A stretch of DNA of 64,000 nucleotides from Sinohyriopsis cumingii (lineage: Eukaryota > Mollusca > Bivalvia > Unionida > Unionidae), in assembly GCA_028554795.2 (NCBI GenBank), contig CM068839.1:12303220-12367219 (forward strand), read 5' to 3'. The notes beneath the pieces were generated by a model that saw only the letters and a program-made list of their open reading frames with translations, searched no databases and was not told where the DNA came from. Within the stretch, counting starts at the first letter, position 1. Every line of letters begins with the position of its first letter. A program made the position numbers and the translations under genes. Below are positions 41,757 through 55,365 of the stretch, piece by piece.

Positions 41757-42409
41757 CACTGTTTGATCTTCACATAGGACATTGGAGATTTGATTTTATT
41801 CAGATTAAAACCTCCAGCATCTGCTTCTTAATTTCTCTAAGGTCCATTGGTATGTCACTCCCTTCTAGTGCAGTCTATGTTTTTTGCACCCCATTTTGCA
41901 CGAGTTATTAAGGGAGAGGTGTAATTTAGCACGTTATGCCCTTATTGAAATAAATGGTCACCATGACAACAGTACATAGAAAATGCAAAACAGAATGAAG
42001 CAGAATAAAATAAACAGGATATAGACACAATTTTTTAATTATTGCCAGAATGTTTTACTGACACTGCTTTCTTGGTGCATACCATTTGCTTCTACCTTAT
42101 CACTAGTGAATTTTTTTTTAGAGAAAATGAATCAGTGCATAAAAAGAATTAAAAGATATACCCGCACTGACTTTTGCAGAATTAGAAAGTTCATTGGTAA
42201 CAGAATGGATAGACAACATGAGAAATTGGCCAGATGTCATAGATGGTGACATTACAATTATTTTGTTTCATCAAAATAAAAAACTGCAGAAGTTTACAAA
42301 ACTACAATTGCTTTTAAAGTAGCAATATTGATAGGACTTTGAGTGTTGTGTGCAGAGAAAACATGATCCTGAGAGCAGATACAAGTATACATTCTGACCA
42401 GAGTTGGAA

Positions 42410-43010
42410 AGATGAAAGGAAAGTTACAAAATGATACAATGACACAAAGTAAAGTAACCAACTGGAAAGATGAGGAAAGTTACAAAATGATACAATGACA
42501 CAAAGTAAAGTAACCAATTGGAAAGATGCAAGGAAAGTTACAAAATGATACAATGACACAAAGTAACCCATTGGAAAGATGCAAGGAAAGTTACAAAATG
42601 ATACAATGACACAAAGTAAAGTAACCAATTGGAAAGATGCAAGGAAAGTTACAAAATGATACAGTGACACAAAATAAAGTAACCCATTGGAAAGATGCAA
42701 GGGAAGTTACAAAATGATTCAGTGACACAAAGTAAAAGTATCCCTTTGGAAAGATGCAAGGAAATTACAAAACGATACAATGACACAAAGTAAAGTAACC
42801 AATTGGAAAGATGCAAGGAAAGTTACAAAATGATACAATGACACAAAGTAACCCATTGGAAAGATGCAAGGAAAGTTACAAAATGATACAATGACACAAA
42901 GTAAAGTAACCAATTGGAAAGATGCAAGGAAAGTTACAAAATGATACAATGACACAAAATAAAGTAACCCATTGGAAAGATGCAAGGAAAGTTACAAAAT
43001 GATACAAGGA
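42410..43010. repeat. 58-bp minisatellite, ~11 copies, with higher-order block
   Basis: The unit contains GGAAAGATGCAAGGAAAGTT, ACAAAATGATACAATGACAC and AAAGTAAAGTAACCAATT. A 53-bp variant lacks AAAGT. The order of variants from ~42507 recurs from ~42793 (period ~287 bp, five units). Minus-strand open frames across it are artefacts. Confidence 0.95.
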
Positions 43011-44289
43011 AAATCGGGATTACTGCAGCAGTGCACACAAAATTCCCATAAAGGGTTCCACTGTTTGCACAAATTTTAAAAGAACATTATCATTCCAGCT
43101 TTGTTGGAAGTAAACTCACAAACCATGGACTTCAGAGGGATATGTCAGCAAAACAACATTTTAATTCAAATGGATAATCTCTTATTGATAAAGGAGTGCA
43201 TTTTTATCTGTAAGAAAACTGGTTGTCATATAGCTATGATGGAATTTTAAATGAAGTCACATTGCTTGAAATTAAAATTTTCAATGGACCATATTGGATG
43301 AACTTTTTTCAAACAAGAAATATGATGGCCAGAAGAGTGAAAATGACAGTTTGATTTTTAAGAAGAAAGGGAATGGAGGGTTCTGTTTGACAATGTTTTC
43401 CTCTGGTCTTTGGAATGTAAACTCCTTGTATGGCTTGGGTTAGATGACTGCAAGTTTGTGGATGTAAATTATGATAAAAATTATGTAAATGGCTTTATTA
43501 CCAGATTTTGTACATTTTATGCAGAGAAAATTATGTCACACATATTTGATAAAATAGAAGACTGCTTATTGTTGAGTAAGACTTTCAAAACATTTATGTG
43601 TTTGTGACTAAATTTCCACAAATATATATTTTTTTGTTGGTTTTGATTTTAGTCCTGAGGTTAATGAATGTGCCATTTGTTTAAATTACACATTAGGAAA
43701 AATGTCATTTTATGTATCAGTTTGCGTATTTACTTTTCATTGGCCCATCTAATGACATATCCTGAAATGTAATGGAACCAAACACAATCTTCATGCACTT
43801 GTCTGAATATTTCACACATTAAATTCTTCCATAACTTTAACAGTTATATAAACATTCATTGACAGCACACGATCTGCCTCCAACTTTTTATATTTTCCAT
43901 TGCTATTCATGTCAATATTTAAGAGAAAATAAGCAAGGATAAAATAAGTTGTAAACAGAATATTTACAAAGTATATTGTTTTGATCACAGTATGTGTGTT
44001 ATTTAATGTCCATTTCACTATCTTTATCACTAACACATCACATGATTGGTTAATGGCTGCAGTCATAAAATGGGTGGGGGGTTGGGGTGAGTGGGGTCAA
44101 ATATTGTCACAGTAAGGGTGTCTGTATGCTGAGAGTTAAAAATGCAAAATAAAATAAACATCATATATTAATAGAAAATTCATGCATACAGTTGGCAGTA
44201 AGCCCCGTCCAAATCTTACCATTCAGGAGTCCAAATTTGTTAAAACTTGGCAGTTTTGCCGTTATCATTAAGATCTAATATGAGTTTGA
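43011..44289. other. Non-coding stretch
   Basis: No supported feature. A CATATTGGATG trace of the dispersed repeat lies near 43290. Confidence 0.4.
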
Positions 44290-44470
44290 TGTGGGACATC
44301 ATATCACATTATCCTGACACCAGGCCAACCAGTCCTAACACTAACCTTTTATTGCTGAGTGCCAACCAAAGCAGTTGCTTGTACCATTTGTACAAGTCTT
44401 TGGTGTGATTCAGCTAGGGTTTGAATCTGTGACTTCTTGCATCCAAGGCCTTAGGTCACCAGACTGGTTG
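44290..44470 (-). mobile_element. tRNA-derived SINE, family 2, copy 4 (minus strand)
   Basis: GACATCATATCACATTATCC, TGACACCAGGCCAACCAGTC, TTGTACCATTTGTACAAGTC, and a tRNA-like head complement (GGGTTTGAATCTGTGAC, GGCCTTAGGTCACC). 3' part missing. Confidence 0.8.
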
Positions 44471-44921
44471 AAGACAGGTGAGTAATATTAGGCTAGCTTG
44501 GGTCTCTTGTGAAACAATTTATACATACTGCAGTCATTATCAAAGATATATATGTTGATCAGTCATTGTTCTCACACAACTGGGCATTTTCCTTTTTTGG
44601 GCATAGATTTATTTCATTCGTGGAATATGGGTGGGATGTGGAAGAGGCAGGGGTATATTTACATGAGCAAATTCCTCCTCATTCATCTGTTTTTTTCTCT
44701 CCCATACAAAGGCATCAGTTGTACTGGAATACTTACTTTCACATGTTAATTACTCCCTTACCTGAACATCAGCAAATGTTAAGTGACATTCGAAAAAGGG
44801 GATAAAAACCATAGAGCAGTGCTTGTGACTGGAAATATTGATTATAAGTTTGATATTTGAGGCAGATATGAAATTATTTGTGAATACAGGTTGGATTTGA
44901 GGCACAGTCCAATGCAGAATT

Positions 44922-45085
44922 ACAGTATTTGTCTCATTATAAGGCCAAGGAACAAGCCAAATACTTTCATTTTAAAAAAGAGTATGGGGAGGGCTTATTT
45001 TCATACATAATAATCTTCAGTAATGTTATCCAAAATTTAACTAAATGGGATGGAGGTCATGGATTTGTCATCAGATAAATATGGT
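44922..45085. mobile_element. Possible ~164-bp MITE
   Basis: TACAGTATTTGTCTCATTAT at the left and CATCAGATAAATATGGTA at the right are imperfect inverted repeats, with AAGGCC / GGGCTTATTTTC inside as seen in many small TA-flanked elements. Weak. Confidence 0.35.
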
Positions 45086-45984
45086 ACACATACAATAAGC
45101 TTTTTTTTTACACATTTGCTAACTTTAAACATCTGACTGATCATCTGATGGTCAAAAATGTTTTGATTTCTCTTAGCAACAACTTTGTCTCTTTAATCAA
45201 CTTGTGCCTAATTCAAAGTCAAGGTATATAGTTAAGAAATAAAATGGAATGTGCTGACTACATGTCTTATCAGAGGCTCCATCCAACAGCTTGTTGGAAA
45301 GAGGCTGTGGTTTTCAAAGTTCCATTTGACAAGAAACCATACATATCGGAATATTTTCTTTAGTGCAGCATTTATCTGGAATGCCTGTGCAATCATGAAA
45401 ACTAGCAAAGGGTGAAGAAAGGAGATAAGGATAGGGAGCATTTTACATTTATTCTGGTAATGGTTTCTGTTCCCTGTATGTGTACCTCTTGACAGGGACA
45501 TGTGGTTTCCATTAAACTACTGCTCTAGTTATACTCCCCACCTCCATCTATATGGGGAGGGGGTTATATAGGAATTCATGTTTTTTTTCTTCTGTCTGCC
45601 CCATCTATCATCGCAAACTTGTGAATGTAAATAGTAGTGCAGTTTTTGTCTGACCATTTATGGACCAGGAGAGCTTATGACTAGTCCTTTTGTCTGGTCA
45701 TCAGATGTCAGCTCATCTGTTAGCACAAGTTTTTGTTATCTAGCTGGCATAAATGATAATTTTGTCATTCAGACATACAATAACCATGCTTGCTCCTCTA
45801 ATTTGATTGGAGCCACTCTGAATTACTGTATATATTCACATATACGTCTGTTTACGTATAAGCCAACCTCCCCTCACCCCAACTGAAAACTTTTCCTTAA
45901 TCCTGGTTTCTAACACTGTCTGTTTCTGCTATGTAATCTTTCTCACAATCATTACATTTGATATAATAAGCCACATCATATTTT

Positions 45985-46338
45985 TTTCAATTTTTAGTTT
46001 TGTCCTTTACATGTATAAGTTGTTGTCTTTAAGAGTTGTATGGTTGGTGATATACGTTGATCCAATGTTGTCTGAAAAAAGTTCATGTACTGGTCAGTGA
46101 GAGTTGGTTTTCTATACACAGTGACTTTGGTTGATCCATCATCATTTACATGTATACAATTGTCCAAGAATGGTAGCTTGCCATTTTCTTGTTCAGAAGT
46201 GAGCTGGATATGTGGGTCAGTGGAGTTGAGATGATCAGGGAACTGAACATGGTACTCTGTAGTTCAGTCAAGGCATCATCCATATATCTTAACCACATTG
46301 ATGGTGGATTTTTGGCCAATTTCAAGGCCTTTTTGTAT
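45985..46338 (-). pseudogene. Penelope-like element reverse transcriptase fragment (inverted)
   Basis: Minus strand: [20 protein letters not shown] with the RT catalytic Y-x-DD at about 46285-46296, then blocks across frames that match the Penelope-type RT C-terminal region, including HSWT (PFLD position) and VYRK-like [18 protein letters not shown] (~46085-46125). Frameshifts and stops are present. It lies back to back with an endonuclease fragment on the other strand, so the copy is internally rearranged. Confidence 0.75.
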
Positions 46339-46344
46339 ATAAAA

Positions 46345-46601
46345 TAATCTATTGATCGCGAGAAAAATTACATCGGAGAAACAGGTATAGTGTTAGACAC
46401 CGGGATTAAGGAACACATCAGTAGATAGTTGTCGGTCATACTTTAAAATTGAAGGAATATGGGACATACCATCGTCTCCAATCCAACCAAGGTGATCATA
46501 TCAGAGGACATATGGACAAGGAAGGTTAAGGAGGTGATCAAAATATGACAGCGGAAGCCAATGCTAAAAAGGGATGAGGGGCTTGAATTACCACCCATCT
46601 A
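46345..46601 (+). pseudogene. Penelope-like element GIY-YIG endonuclease fragment
   Basis: Plus strand: KNYIGETGIVLDTGIKEHIS (second half of the GIY-YIG motif plus the Arg/Glu-region helix; a Gly replaces the usual Arg before IKEH), then after stops and a frameshift NMGHTIVSNPTKVI and KPMLKRDEGLELPPI, the usual C-terminal block. In an intact element this would follow the RT on the same strand. Confidence 0.75.
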
Positions 46602-46639
46602 AACCAGTCTCCTTGTATCATGTGGCCATTATAACCAGT

Positions 46640-46760
46640 GCTTAAAAAAATATAATAGCCCGACACCTGGGGCCCCTCAAATTACAGATTCCCCCCCCCC
46701 CCCCCCGTATTATAAGTGAGGTGTTCATCGGGTTTGTTAAAAGACAAATTTACACAAGAA
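46640..46760. repeat. Poly(C) tract in imperfect palindrome
   Basis: CCCGACACCTGGGGCCCC on the left and GAGGTGTTCATCGGG on the right flank a ~17-nt C run (46689-46706). Possibly a small MITE; weak. Confidence 0.35.
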
Positions 46761-49029
46761 AACTTAGATCGTGCAGAAGAAATGCAGAAATTTATTTTCA
46801 GGATGTTTACCTGCCATAACATGGTGTTTCTTGCTAAAAACGGGATATGTACTCACAAAACCCATGATACAGTAATGTTTTAAAAAATATGATTTTCAGT
46901 AATCTTCAAAAGTAGAACAAAAACCCCACTTCAGTGTACGTCCGTTACACATAGCATGCATAATCAGTTGATAGTCGTCATTGGAGCTGATGTTCTACTA
47001 TCTTTGGGCAGTTTAAACAGAGACATTTAAAAGGCAAAGAAGCCAGGTATAAACCACCATTTTATGTACAGTATTAACGCTCTCACAATAGCTAGAGTAA
47101 TTGTTTGAAGACTGTAGTGGGTGAGCACACTTAGAAATTTGCATAGCTAACGAAGATCATGATGTGGAATAACTGAATATAGGTAAATCAAACAGATGCT
47201 AGATTCATGTAGGGGAACAGAAATTATTACATATCATTGCCTTAAATGAGAATGTTTAAGCCATCTGTTCTAAGATAATTTACAAGTTTGTGAATATCGG
47301 CAACGTTTCTTTGAAGTCAATTTTACCCCATATATATAATATGGAACATGATTATTTCATTTGTTGGATTAATGTTTAAGTGTGACTCATTTTTTAAGGC
47401 AGTTTAGGAAGTAAGGCAAGCAAATATAAAGTTCAGAACTTGACAGTTTTTCTTTGTGAAGCATGCTAGGAGAAAAAGGGAGGGGGTTGATTTGATTATT
47501 TGCATATTTGGCAAACTACATATCGACATGCATCATTCCTATGTGTACCATCTCTGTCGAAATGGGAACATTTGTATGTAACATATTTGACACGCTGAAT
47601 TGAACATTCTGATTAATTCTCTTTATTATTATTCCTTATCTTAATCTTGTTAAAATATTAACTGTTAACTGACCTTCGCTTTTTGGGATGATTATAGCCA
47701 TGAAATAGATCGAAAGACAAAGAGTCTTTAAACAAATGTTCATAAGTCACGTAATCAACAGGAAGTTTGGTATTGCTGAAAATTACGAACTCTTACGATA
47801 TTTATGCTCTGAGCAAGGGAAATTACTAATGATCATGAATATCCTAGTCATTTTATTGCATCATGGGTTGAGGTAAACAAAATTATTCATTCCTGTTTTA
47901 CGTTCAGTATGCGGAATCATGTTGTGTTCAGATATAATTTGAGATGAATCATTTTAATTATTCGTTGGAATTACAAAGTGCTTGTCAGTTGGGGTTGACT
48001 TGCACATGAACGCACTTGTTCTCTCTGGCCTACTCTTGCATCACTGCTTTTAGTGGCCTCTTTTGGACATCAAGTCTCTTACTGAAATTTCACTCTTATA
48101 TTCAGTCATGGAAGCAATTTTCTAGATAAAATAAATGCGGCTTTACCCTTTGATCGTTTTCTATCACAGTGAACTGAACATACATCCCACTCTCCATTAC
48201 CAAGAATAATAAGTATCATATTTCACAATAGGTCACTACTGCAAACTGGATTTAGGTCATAATATTGCATTTGAGCACTTGGGTGCGGTTTTTTTTATAC
48301 ATACACCCAATTTTCTCTTTCCATAGACAATTAACATGGTACAGGAAATTTAATGTATTTCTTCATTAGAACTAGTTACCAATACTAATTAATCAGGAGC
48401 ATAGTTTGCTGTTGCTTAATGACAGTTATGCCCCCAGCAGTGTGACCTATTAATCACTATCTTGACTGAAATGTCTGACACATGCATACATATGGCTGAT
48501 CGGTACTTAACTGTATAGCCCCAAAAAGCTGCTCAAATGTTAGTACACCCAGTTCATAGGTTAAAAGAATTCACATTGGACTAAAAAAAAAATTCTTATC
48601 TTATACTACCTATTGCTAACTAACAATCATACGTCATAAAGCATCTTGCAGACCTACTAAAGATCAATCCATTACAAATTTAATATATCATTTAAGACAA
48701 ATCAATTCAAATACTTATCTTAGGACTTGTATCAAAGAAAATTGTATATGAAATTAAGACAGTAACTTTTTAGTGTTATGGTTTTCCCTTTAACAGAACA
48801 TTCTCCTTACTGCATGGTTATGTGTCTCAGATTCTCGACCTTAGTCAATTTTTACAAAGGTTTCATTTCCCCCATCTCATGAGTTAAGACCTCGTGCAAA
48901 AACTGGACTGCCATTTTTGAAGTCTAATTCACTCATAAACATGAGACTTTGCCTTTACATCATGATCTGTTAACATATCCAGTTGGAACAAAGGTTTATC
49001 TAACTGACATATTAACACACACCTCTCCA
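46761..49029. other. AT-rich non-coding stretch
   Basis: No supported feature. Confidence 0.45.
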
Positions 49030-49390
49030 GGTTTTGAAAATTTTACATTCCTGCGTTATTTAATATACTGATCACTGCAAAGTTTCAACTTATGATAAAT
49101 ACTCACGCAAGTATAAATGCTGTTTCTGTTGTATTTCAACCCTTGGCATTTCAATAAATAAAACCCATTCTTCACCCCTTGTTAACCTGACACTGTTATC
49201 AAATGGAACCTCATTAATAACCAATCATGTCTCAGTAGCATTCTTAAACATGCCATGGATTTAACCCAGTGTTCAATTACATACATCAATTTAAAAATGC
49301 CAAATGTTACAATGACATCTCAGAATTCACTCTGTTACAGCAAGTTTATCAGTTATTTATTTTGAAACAAAACCCACACATTATTGACTA
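49030..49390. repeat. Unclassified ~400-bp dispersed repeat, copy 2
   Basis: Counterpart of 40290-40730: CTGATCACTGCAAAGTTTCA, AATGCTGTTTC, AACATGCCATGGATT, ACATACATCAATTTAA, ACAATGACATCT. Same orientation. Confidence 0.7.
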
Positions 49391-52077
49391 CACAGTTGAA
49401 AATCTCAGTCTGTACTTAGTATACTGCTTCCCATTAATGCAAAGTGAAATATGGCTTGAATATGACAACATCTCTTTTATAGCAAATGTCACATGATTTT
49501 ATTAATCTTTAAATAGCACCTCTCAAGGAAGTATTTTGTGAAATTGCATACATGTGCTGCCAAAGGCTTACGAGAAATATTGACGCCAATTTTATGGATT
49601 GTCTCTGCAGCCAATTTGACAATATTATTGCTGAAGAATATTAGACGTGGTTTGAACACTTCCACATTTTAAAAAGAAATGATTTTAAATTCCTGGAAAT
49701 AAAAATTTTGGCCAGTAGAGCTCTGTTTATTTCATATAGCTTTCATATTTTATCTTTTATATGCTGCTTGTGTATGTTCATTTGGAAGGGTTTATCTTGC
49801 TAAAGGTTTTTGAAGTTATTTTATCTTTTTTTTAGAATTTATCTTTTTAATGGTACCTTGTAGCTATTATTGTGCTGATGTGCTATTAAATCATGTGCAT
49901 ACATGTTCACACATATCAACAATGGGCTTTAATTTAAAAATTAAGCTTATGCTAATGTTGCTGTATCTAATAAGTAATGACCCACTACATTTTATGGGAC
50001 AGTTGTAGTAAGGATTGATAAAGTTTCCAAGAGCAGGCTGATTTTTATACTAGACTTTCACAGTATTGTTTTTCATAAAACTTAATATTTGTTGGTGAAA
50101 ATTAAGGTGAGTAAGTGAATTATTTGACAAAACAGTGCTCACCCTTCAATCTTTCTGTATGTATCAAAATCGAAGCAATTACCTGTAATCTCATTTTACC
50201 ACACTCTATAAATTATATCATCTCAGGCTGGCTGGAATTAAAATTTTCTTTAGTATGAAAATATATCCCTAGTATTTTGTGGCATACTTAACTGTTTACC
50301 TCGGCCACCCTTCTTTTATTTTTCAAGCTTCAGCATCATGGTACCAGTTTAACTAAAAGTTATGAAGGGAAGTTAGGTCACAGGGTAGCTTGTGGCACCC
50401 ACCCTCCTGCTTATTAATATGAGAAAGAGCAGATGTACTGGTCAGTTGATATCCCTTGAGAGGGTCTATTTCCTGTGCAATTTATACCAGTAATGCATTT
50501 AATATTGTTGTTTTGGCTTCATTGCTGGTTGATGTAGACATGTTGTTTTTAATTTTATATAGTTATTTCTCACAAAGAGTTATGTCCCCTTTAATACGTA
50601 TTTTCAGACTTCATTGCTGTACATCACACATTTAAGTCTGAGGGATATTCTGTATATTATTGAACTTGTATTTAGCTTGTACTATCGAAAATTTTTAAAT
50701 ATCAACAGTATTCATATGTCAAAATGCATTGTTCATTGAAACAACACATGAAATCGGGAGAGGGGAGGTATATATATATATATATAAAACACCAGAAACC
50801 TATGGGAAATTTTTTCTTTTTCTTAAGCTAGTTGGTTCAGGGTTTGTATTCCATGAGGAAGTACTAAACTGCTGTCGACAAGCAGAAATATTTCTGTTGT
50901 ATATGTTGTCAAGGCAACATCATGCATGTCAGCAAGATGGTAAGTTTGTTGACAATTATAAAGACATGACAACAAATTTACATACTTTTGTTGCTATAAT
51001 GTGGCAACATGTCAGTAAGACTACATAGATATACTATAGCATCATCATATGAGTCAACACATTACAATTGGTAAATCATCTTGTAAAATACTGATCGTAT
51101 ACGATATGATATAGAAATGTCTCATTATTACAGTGGCAGCTTGATGCATAAATATTGCCTAAACTTGTGATTAGCCTTCATGTCTCACCAGTAGGTCTTT
51201 ATCAAACATTCATGCATGTTGAAATTTGTTGTGATCAAAATGACGGACTGATAGGAATACATACTCGGTATATTCATGTAATAGGAAAACCTTGGTATCT
51301 AATCAAAATGCACAGCCATTGCCTTAAAATTACATACAGTATATACTTACTTATAAGTTGGATCCCACTGCAAACTGCATGGGCCCAGATCTGCCATCAT
51401 ATAATGTGCCAGTGGATGAGGGCATATGCAGTTCATTAGGAATAATTAGTGGAACACACAGCATAAACCCAGACCTGACAGTAAATTATGCATTAGCAGA
51501 TTAAGGTCTATATTGTTTGCAGTTGAAGCTGCCTTTTGAATACATATGGTAGTAGTTGTAGATAGATATGGTATAAATAACACCTGTAAAATGAACATTA
51601 TAGCTTCTATTACCCATGAAGATATGAAGCCACTAAGTCAATGCAGGTGCCATATATTAGATTAAAAGGTGCATTGGACATCTAGATTGGATGGTAAGAA
51701 ATATTTAAAGTAAGACTTTACATTTAATTGGGAATTATAATTATTTATTTGGCAACTTGTATATGTAAGTTTGTTTGAAGGCCATTGTTGTTAATGTAAA
51801 TGTAAATAAGAATTAATAGCAGTGTATCAATACATGTATATGCACAAATATAAAGTTTTACTGATAGGTTTACCATACATAAAAATGAATATGTACTAGC
51901 ACCCACAACAGTGTCACCACAGACAAAACAAACTGTCATCATTTTATTCCAGCACAAAGTATTATTAAAATTAAATTCCACAAACATGTAACATGAATGA
52001 CAGTCATCAATGAGGAATGGTAAGATAGATATACTAAAACATCATTCAGAACATGTTTTTAAAATAAAAGTAACACC
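49391..52077. other. AT-rich non-coding stretch
   Basis: A short (TA)n run at about 50770. No exon or RNA gene supported. Confidence 0.45.
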
Positions 52078-52200
52078 CACAAGTAGCTTGGTTGCTAGAG
52101 CATTGAATTCGTAAGCTAAGAGTCATGGGTTGGATGCCCATGCAGGCCTGCACAGGATGGCTGTTGTGGTGTGTCTTTGATAAGTCAATTGGCTATTTTC
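52078..52200 (+). mobile_element. tRNA-derived sequence (tRNA-Thr-like head), probable SINE remnant
   Basis: TAGCTTGGTTGCTAGAGCAT resembles a tRNA 5' half with A box, TTCGTAAGC an anticodon loop (CGT), and GTCATGGGTTGGATGCCCAT a T-arm with mutated B box (GGTTGGATGCC). The acceptor stem does not pair, so it is not a functional tRNA. A non-tRNA body follows. Confidence 0.55.
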
Positions 52201-52574
52201 TATGGTAGATCTTCTAACTTGATTACATGTATGCTATGCTCTTTTACATATACAAATGATTAGTATCCATCCGTTGTACCCAGAAGTTTATATAAAAACA
52301 AGCAATGTGGCACAAATTGAATATTATTCATTTATTATAAATGGCATTAAAATGGAAGCATATAAATCGAAGTGGCATAAATTGAGTGTCACCTGTAATG
52401 TACCGGTATTTAATTTTTTGTATTCATTAGTGTTGTTTGACCAACATGCTTTGCATTGCCATTTCATAGTTAGCAGTCAGGAAAAGGCAGAATCTTTAAA
52501 CTCCTAAATGAGCGATTGTTCTTTGAAAGAAACTATCACTAAAGGCACTGATGTCATGACAAAATCTTGAATCA

Positions 52575-53264
52575 TGTCAATTTTGTCAATCCTCTTGACA
52601 CTTAATTTGTTAGTGCCTGAGGCTGCCATGTATGGGCTTGGTAAATTTTTTCACTTAAGTGCATAGTAAAAGTATTATCCCGTTTTTCCTTCATTAATAT
52701 GCATAGTAATCAATATCGGTTAAATGCATAAATCTTTTAATTGCATACAATTTGCTGGTCTCAACCATTGACTTTATACGTATTTGACACTGCTTAATTG
52801 CATAAACATGGTCCAGACATCTAATGTGGAGGTCAAGGTAGGGTTGTATACGTACGTATAGGCTGCTATCCCAAAGATCGTAGAAAATTGTAGACTGGTG
52901 CCCAGGCCAACCTCTGCACTCATCAGCTAAAGCGGTATTAATGCCGTGCATTGGCTCTAGAGCTAGAAATTATTGCCAGCTGGCAGCAGCCAGATGACCA
53001 CCTGATGAGTCATTAGCCACAGTAACCTCAGTGGTTTCGGCAATAACAGTTTATAATGTTTATCAGAATTTACATATATTGTGGAATTAAATGTATACGT
53101 AAATGTTTCGTACACTGAAACACATTTGTATAGCATATGAGTTTTGTTTGTATGATTTTCCATTTTATAAGTACATGTACATTGTAAATTTCGCTTAAAT
53201 GCATACTCCGTTTATATGCATAGCTTGGGTCCAGTCCTGAGGCTATGCATATAAGCGGTGTTGA

Positions 53265-53268
<4 letters not shown>
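52575..53268. mobile_element. Possible pogo/Tigger-like nonautonomous element
   Basis: The right end, read outward-in on the minus strand, is TACAGTCAACACCGCTTATA then TGCATAGCCTCAGG, a Tigger-style terminus ending at a TA dinucleotide. The left end is poorly preserved (TTGACACTTAATTTG...GCCTGAGGC near 52595-52625). Several TTAAATGCATAA motifs occur inside. No transposase remnant recognised. Confidence 0.45.

Positions 53269-53328
<60 letters not shown>
53266..53328. repeat. (TA)n microsatellite
   Basis: About 30 TA dinucleotides directly abutting the right end of the Tigger-like element. Confidence 0.97.
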
Positions 53329-53329
<1 letters not shown>

Positions 53330-53330
<1 letters not shown>

Positions 53331-54289
53331 TGTGCCAGTCAACCAGCCATCATTAGCACAATTAATTATATTGTTTTTGATGGATTGCCCTGGAACTGGG
53401 TGAATATTATGCATGTCAATTGAAGATGCTTATGTTGACTAATAACCATTTTTAGTGCTACTGGTCATTGACTTAAAAAGACAGTGACATGGAAAATTGC
53501 AAAAGCACATGTGCCATCAAAATTGCAGTTTATTTCACGATTCTGAATCTTAGTAATGTGTTTTTTTTAATTACTATAACTGTTAATTACCTTGAAAAAA
53601 ATTAATAGGAGATGGAGTCGCACACTTTCTTTCATTTAGAATAAATTGCTTCCTAAAAAAAAATTCACATATTGAAGTGATACTCATAAAAACTGGTTTT
53701 CAAAAACCTGACAGTATCCAATATGCTTTGCTTCCAAGTCAAAACAGACCTTGCAAACAGCTTAAAACCTTAATATTACGGTAAAATAATACAATTTTGG
53801 GTGGTCTGTAATAGATACTGCTTTACATTATGCCGTATGCAGCAATAGATTGAGCTTCCAGAAAACATTAATTTAGAATCCAGAACAGGATACCTGGTGA
53901 TGGCAGGCAAACACTTTTGTTGTTGGTATCTAACAGCAGCTATAATCTGTTAACTTTCAGCATCATAAAGTTCTTATATAAACTCGTGGAATGGTGAGCA
54001 ATTTGGTCATGTAAATATGCACCCTCCCCTCATGCATCCCACCCCTATGAAATACACAACTTTTTTGGAGAAACAGTAAATTGATTTCAGCATGCACATC
54101 TGATGATGATGACCATAATATGTATTTTCACTGCCATTCTTTCATACAGTACACTGCACCCAGATGTTAGTCAAAAAGGACCCCAAACTCATAAAATTAG
54201 CATCACCAAGATTTGTCGATATCTGCATCTTAGATTTTGGCCATAATAATAAGATAATTTTATGATGATCCATAAAAGATAAAAGTAGG
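53330..54289. other. Non-coding stretch
   Basis: No supported feature. Confidence 0.45.
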
Positions 54290-54305
54290 GAATCTGTTTA
54301 GCTAA

Positions 54306-54380
54306 CGAGATTGTGTTATACATTGAATCGAGCTTCGAAACAGAGATTGTGTTAAACATTGAATCAAGCTTCAAAACAAA
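54306..54380. repeat. 36-bp tandem duplication
   Basis: GAGATTGTGTTATACATTGA plus ATCGAGCTTCGAAACA, repeated once with four changes. Confidence 0.9.
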
Positions 54381-55365
54381 CAAGGGTTATAACTTAATCA
54401 GAAATTTGGAGCAAAATGGTTTGTTGAGATGTGCATCTTCAGGTGATAATGAGTTTTAGAATTGGTACCACCTGAATTTTCATATTGTGATATCATTACA
54501 ATGCAGGACTGTGCATTGCAATATATTTGGATAATATTAAATAGTCAACAAGAAATCTAAGTTTCATCTAAATTTAATTTCTTTTGAATTGGTTTAGATG
54601 AACAACTTCGGGAAAACTTTGTATGTAGTGGATTCCATGCTACACAAGATAAACTCCTGCTTAATTACCAAGGCTAAATTGGTGGCTAGGATAGGATGAT
54701 GTCCAACATTATCAGTCAGGTTTATCATATGTCCCATGAACTTCACCACCATACTAAATTCCTGACAAGTAGCATAGTATTTTATTAATTATCCATTTGT
54801 CTTGGAGAATTTCAGCCAAAACTCTGCCAGATGAGCAATTTTACTTTTGTTAGGCATCAGCTCATGCAAGACTTAGGTTCAGTATCCGCCATTTTTATTT
54901 CTTACAATGCAACATGCAGGACATGCAGTTCAACTATTTTCTTGGTAGGTACATCTTTCAGAATTTTGTTCTTGCTTTTTGAACAGCAGATCATGAAAGA
55001 GACAAAAGCTTTTAAATCAAGCAAATGAAGGCTCACATAAGCGGCTGATAATTGATGTACTGCATGCATTACATGTACTGCCAGGGTCCAGATCACGTCA
55101 TACTGATATACCAGTAAAACCTCACATACCTGCAAAGTCTCATGGCAATCCCTCAAACATTGCAGGAATAGTTGCACTCACAAGATTGTGTCATTGGCTG
55201 CAACACATAAAGGACAATAACTGTAACAGAAGTTATGGCAGCAAGTGAATGGCTGTATGCACATTTTCAGATGATGACCACAGTATTTACCAATTTTCAT
55301 GGCAGTGCATAAGAAACTAGGACTAGTTGTGCTAACAAGATTGCGACATACACCGTATTAGTTAC
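54381..55365. other. Non-coding stretch
   Basis: No supported feature. Confidence 0.45.

Noticed and set aside
42314..42985. Two minus-strand frames of 128 and 88 codons
   Set aside because: They follow the 58-bp minisatellite and change frame with its unit-length variants; no independent coding evidence.
52081..52145. tRNA-Thr-like gene
   Set aside because: Acceptor stem does not pair and the T-arm B box is mutated; better read as a SINE head or tRNA pseudogene.
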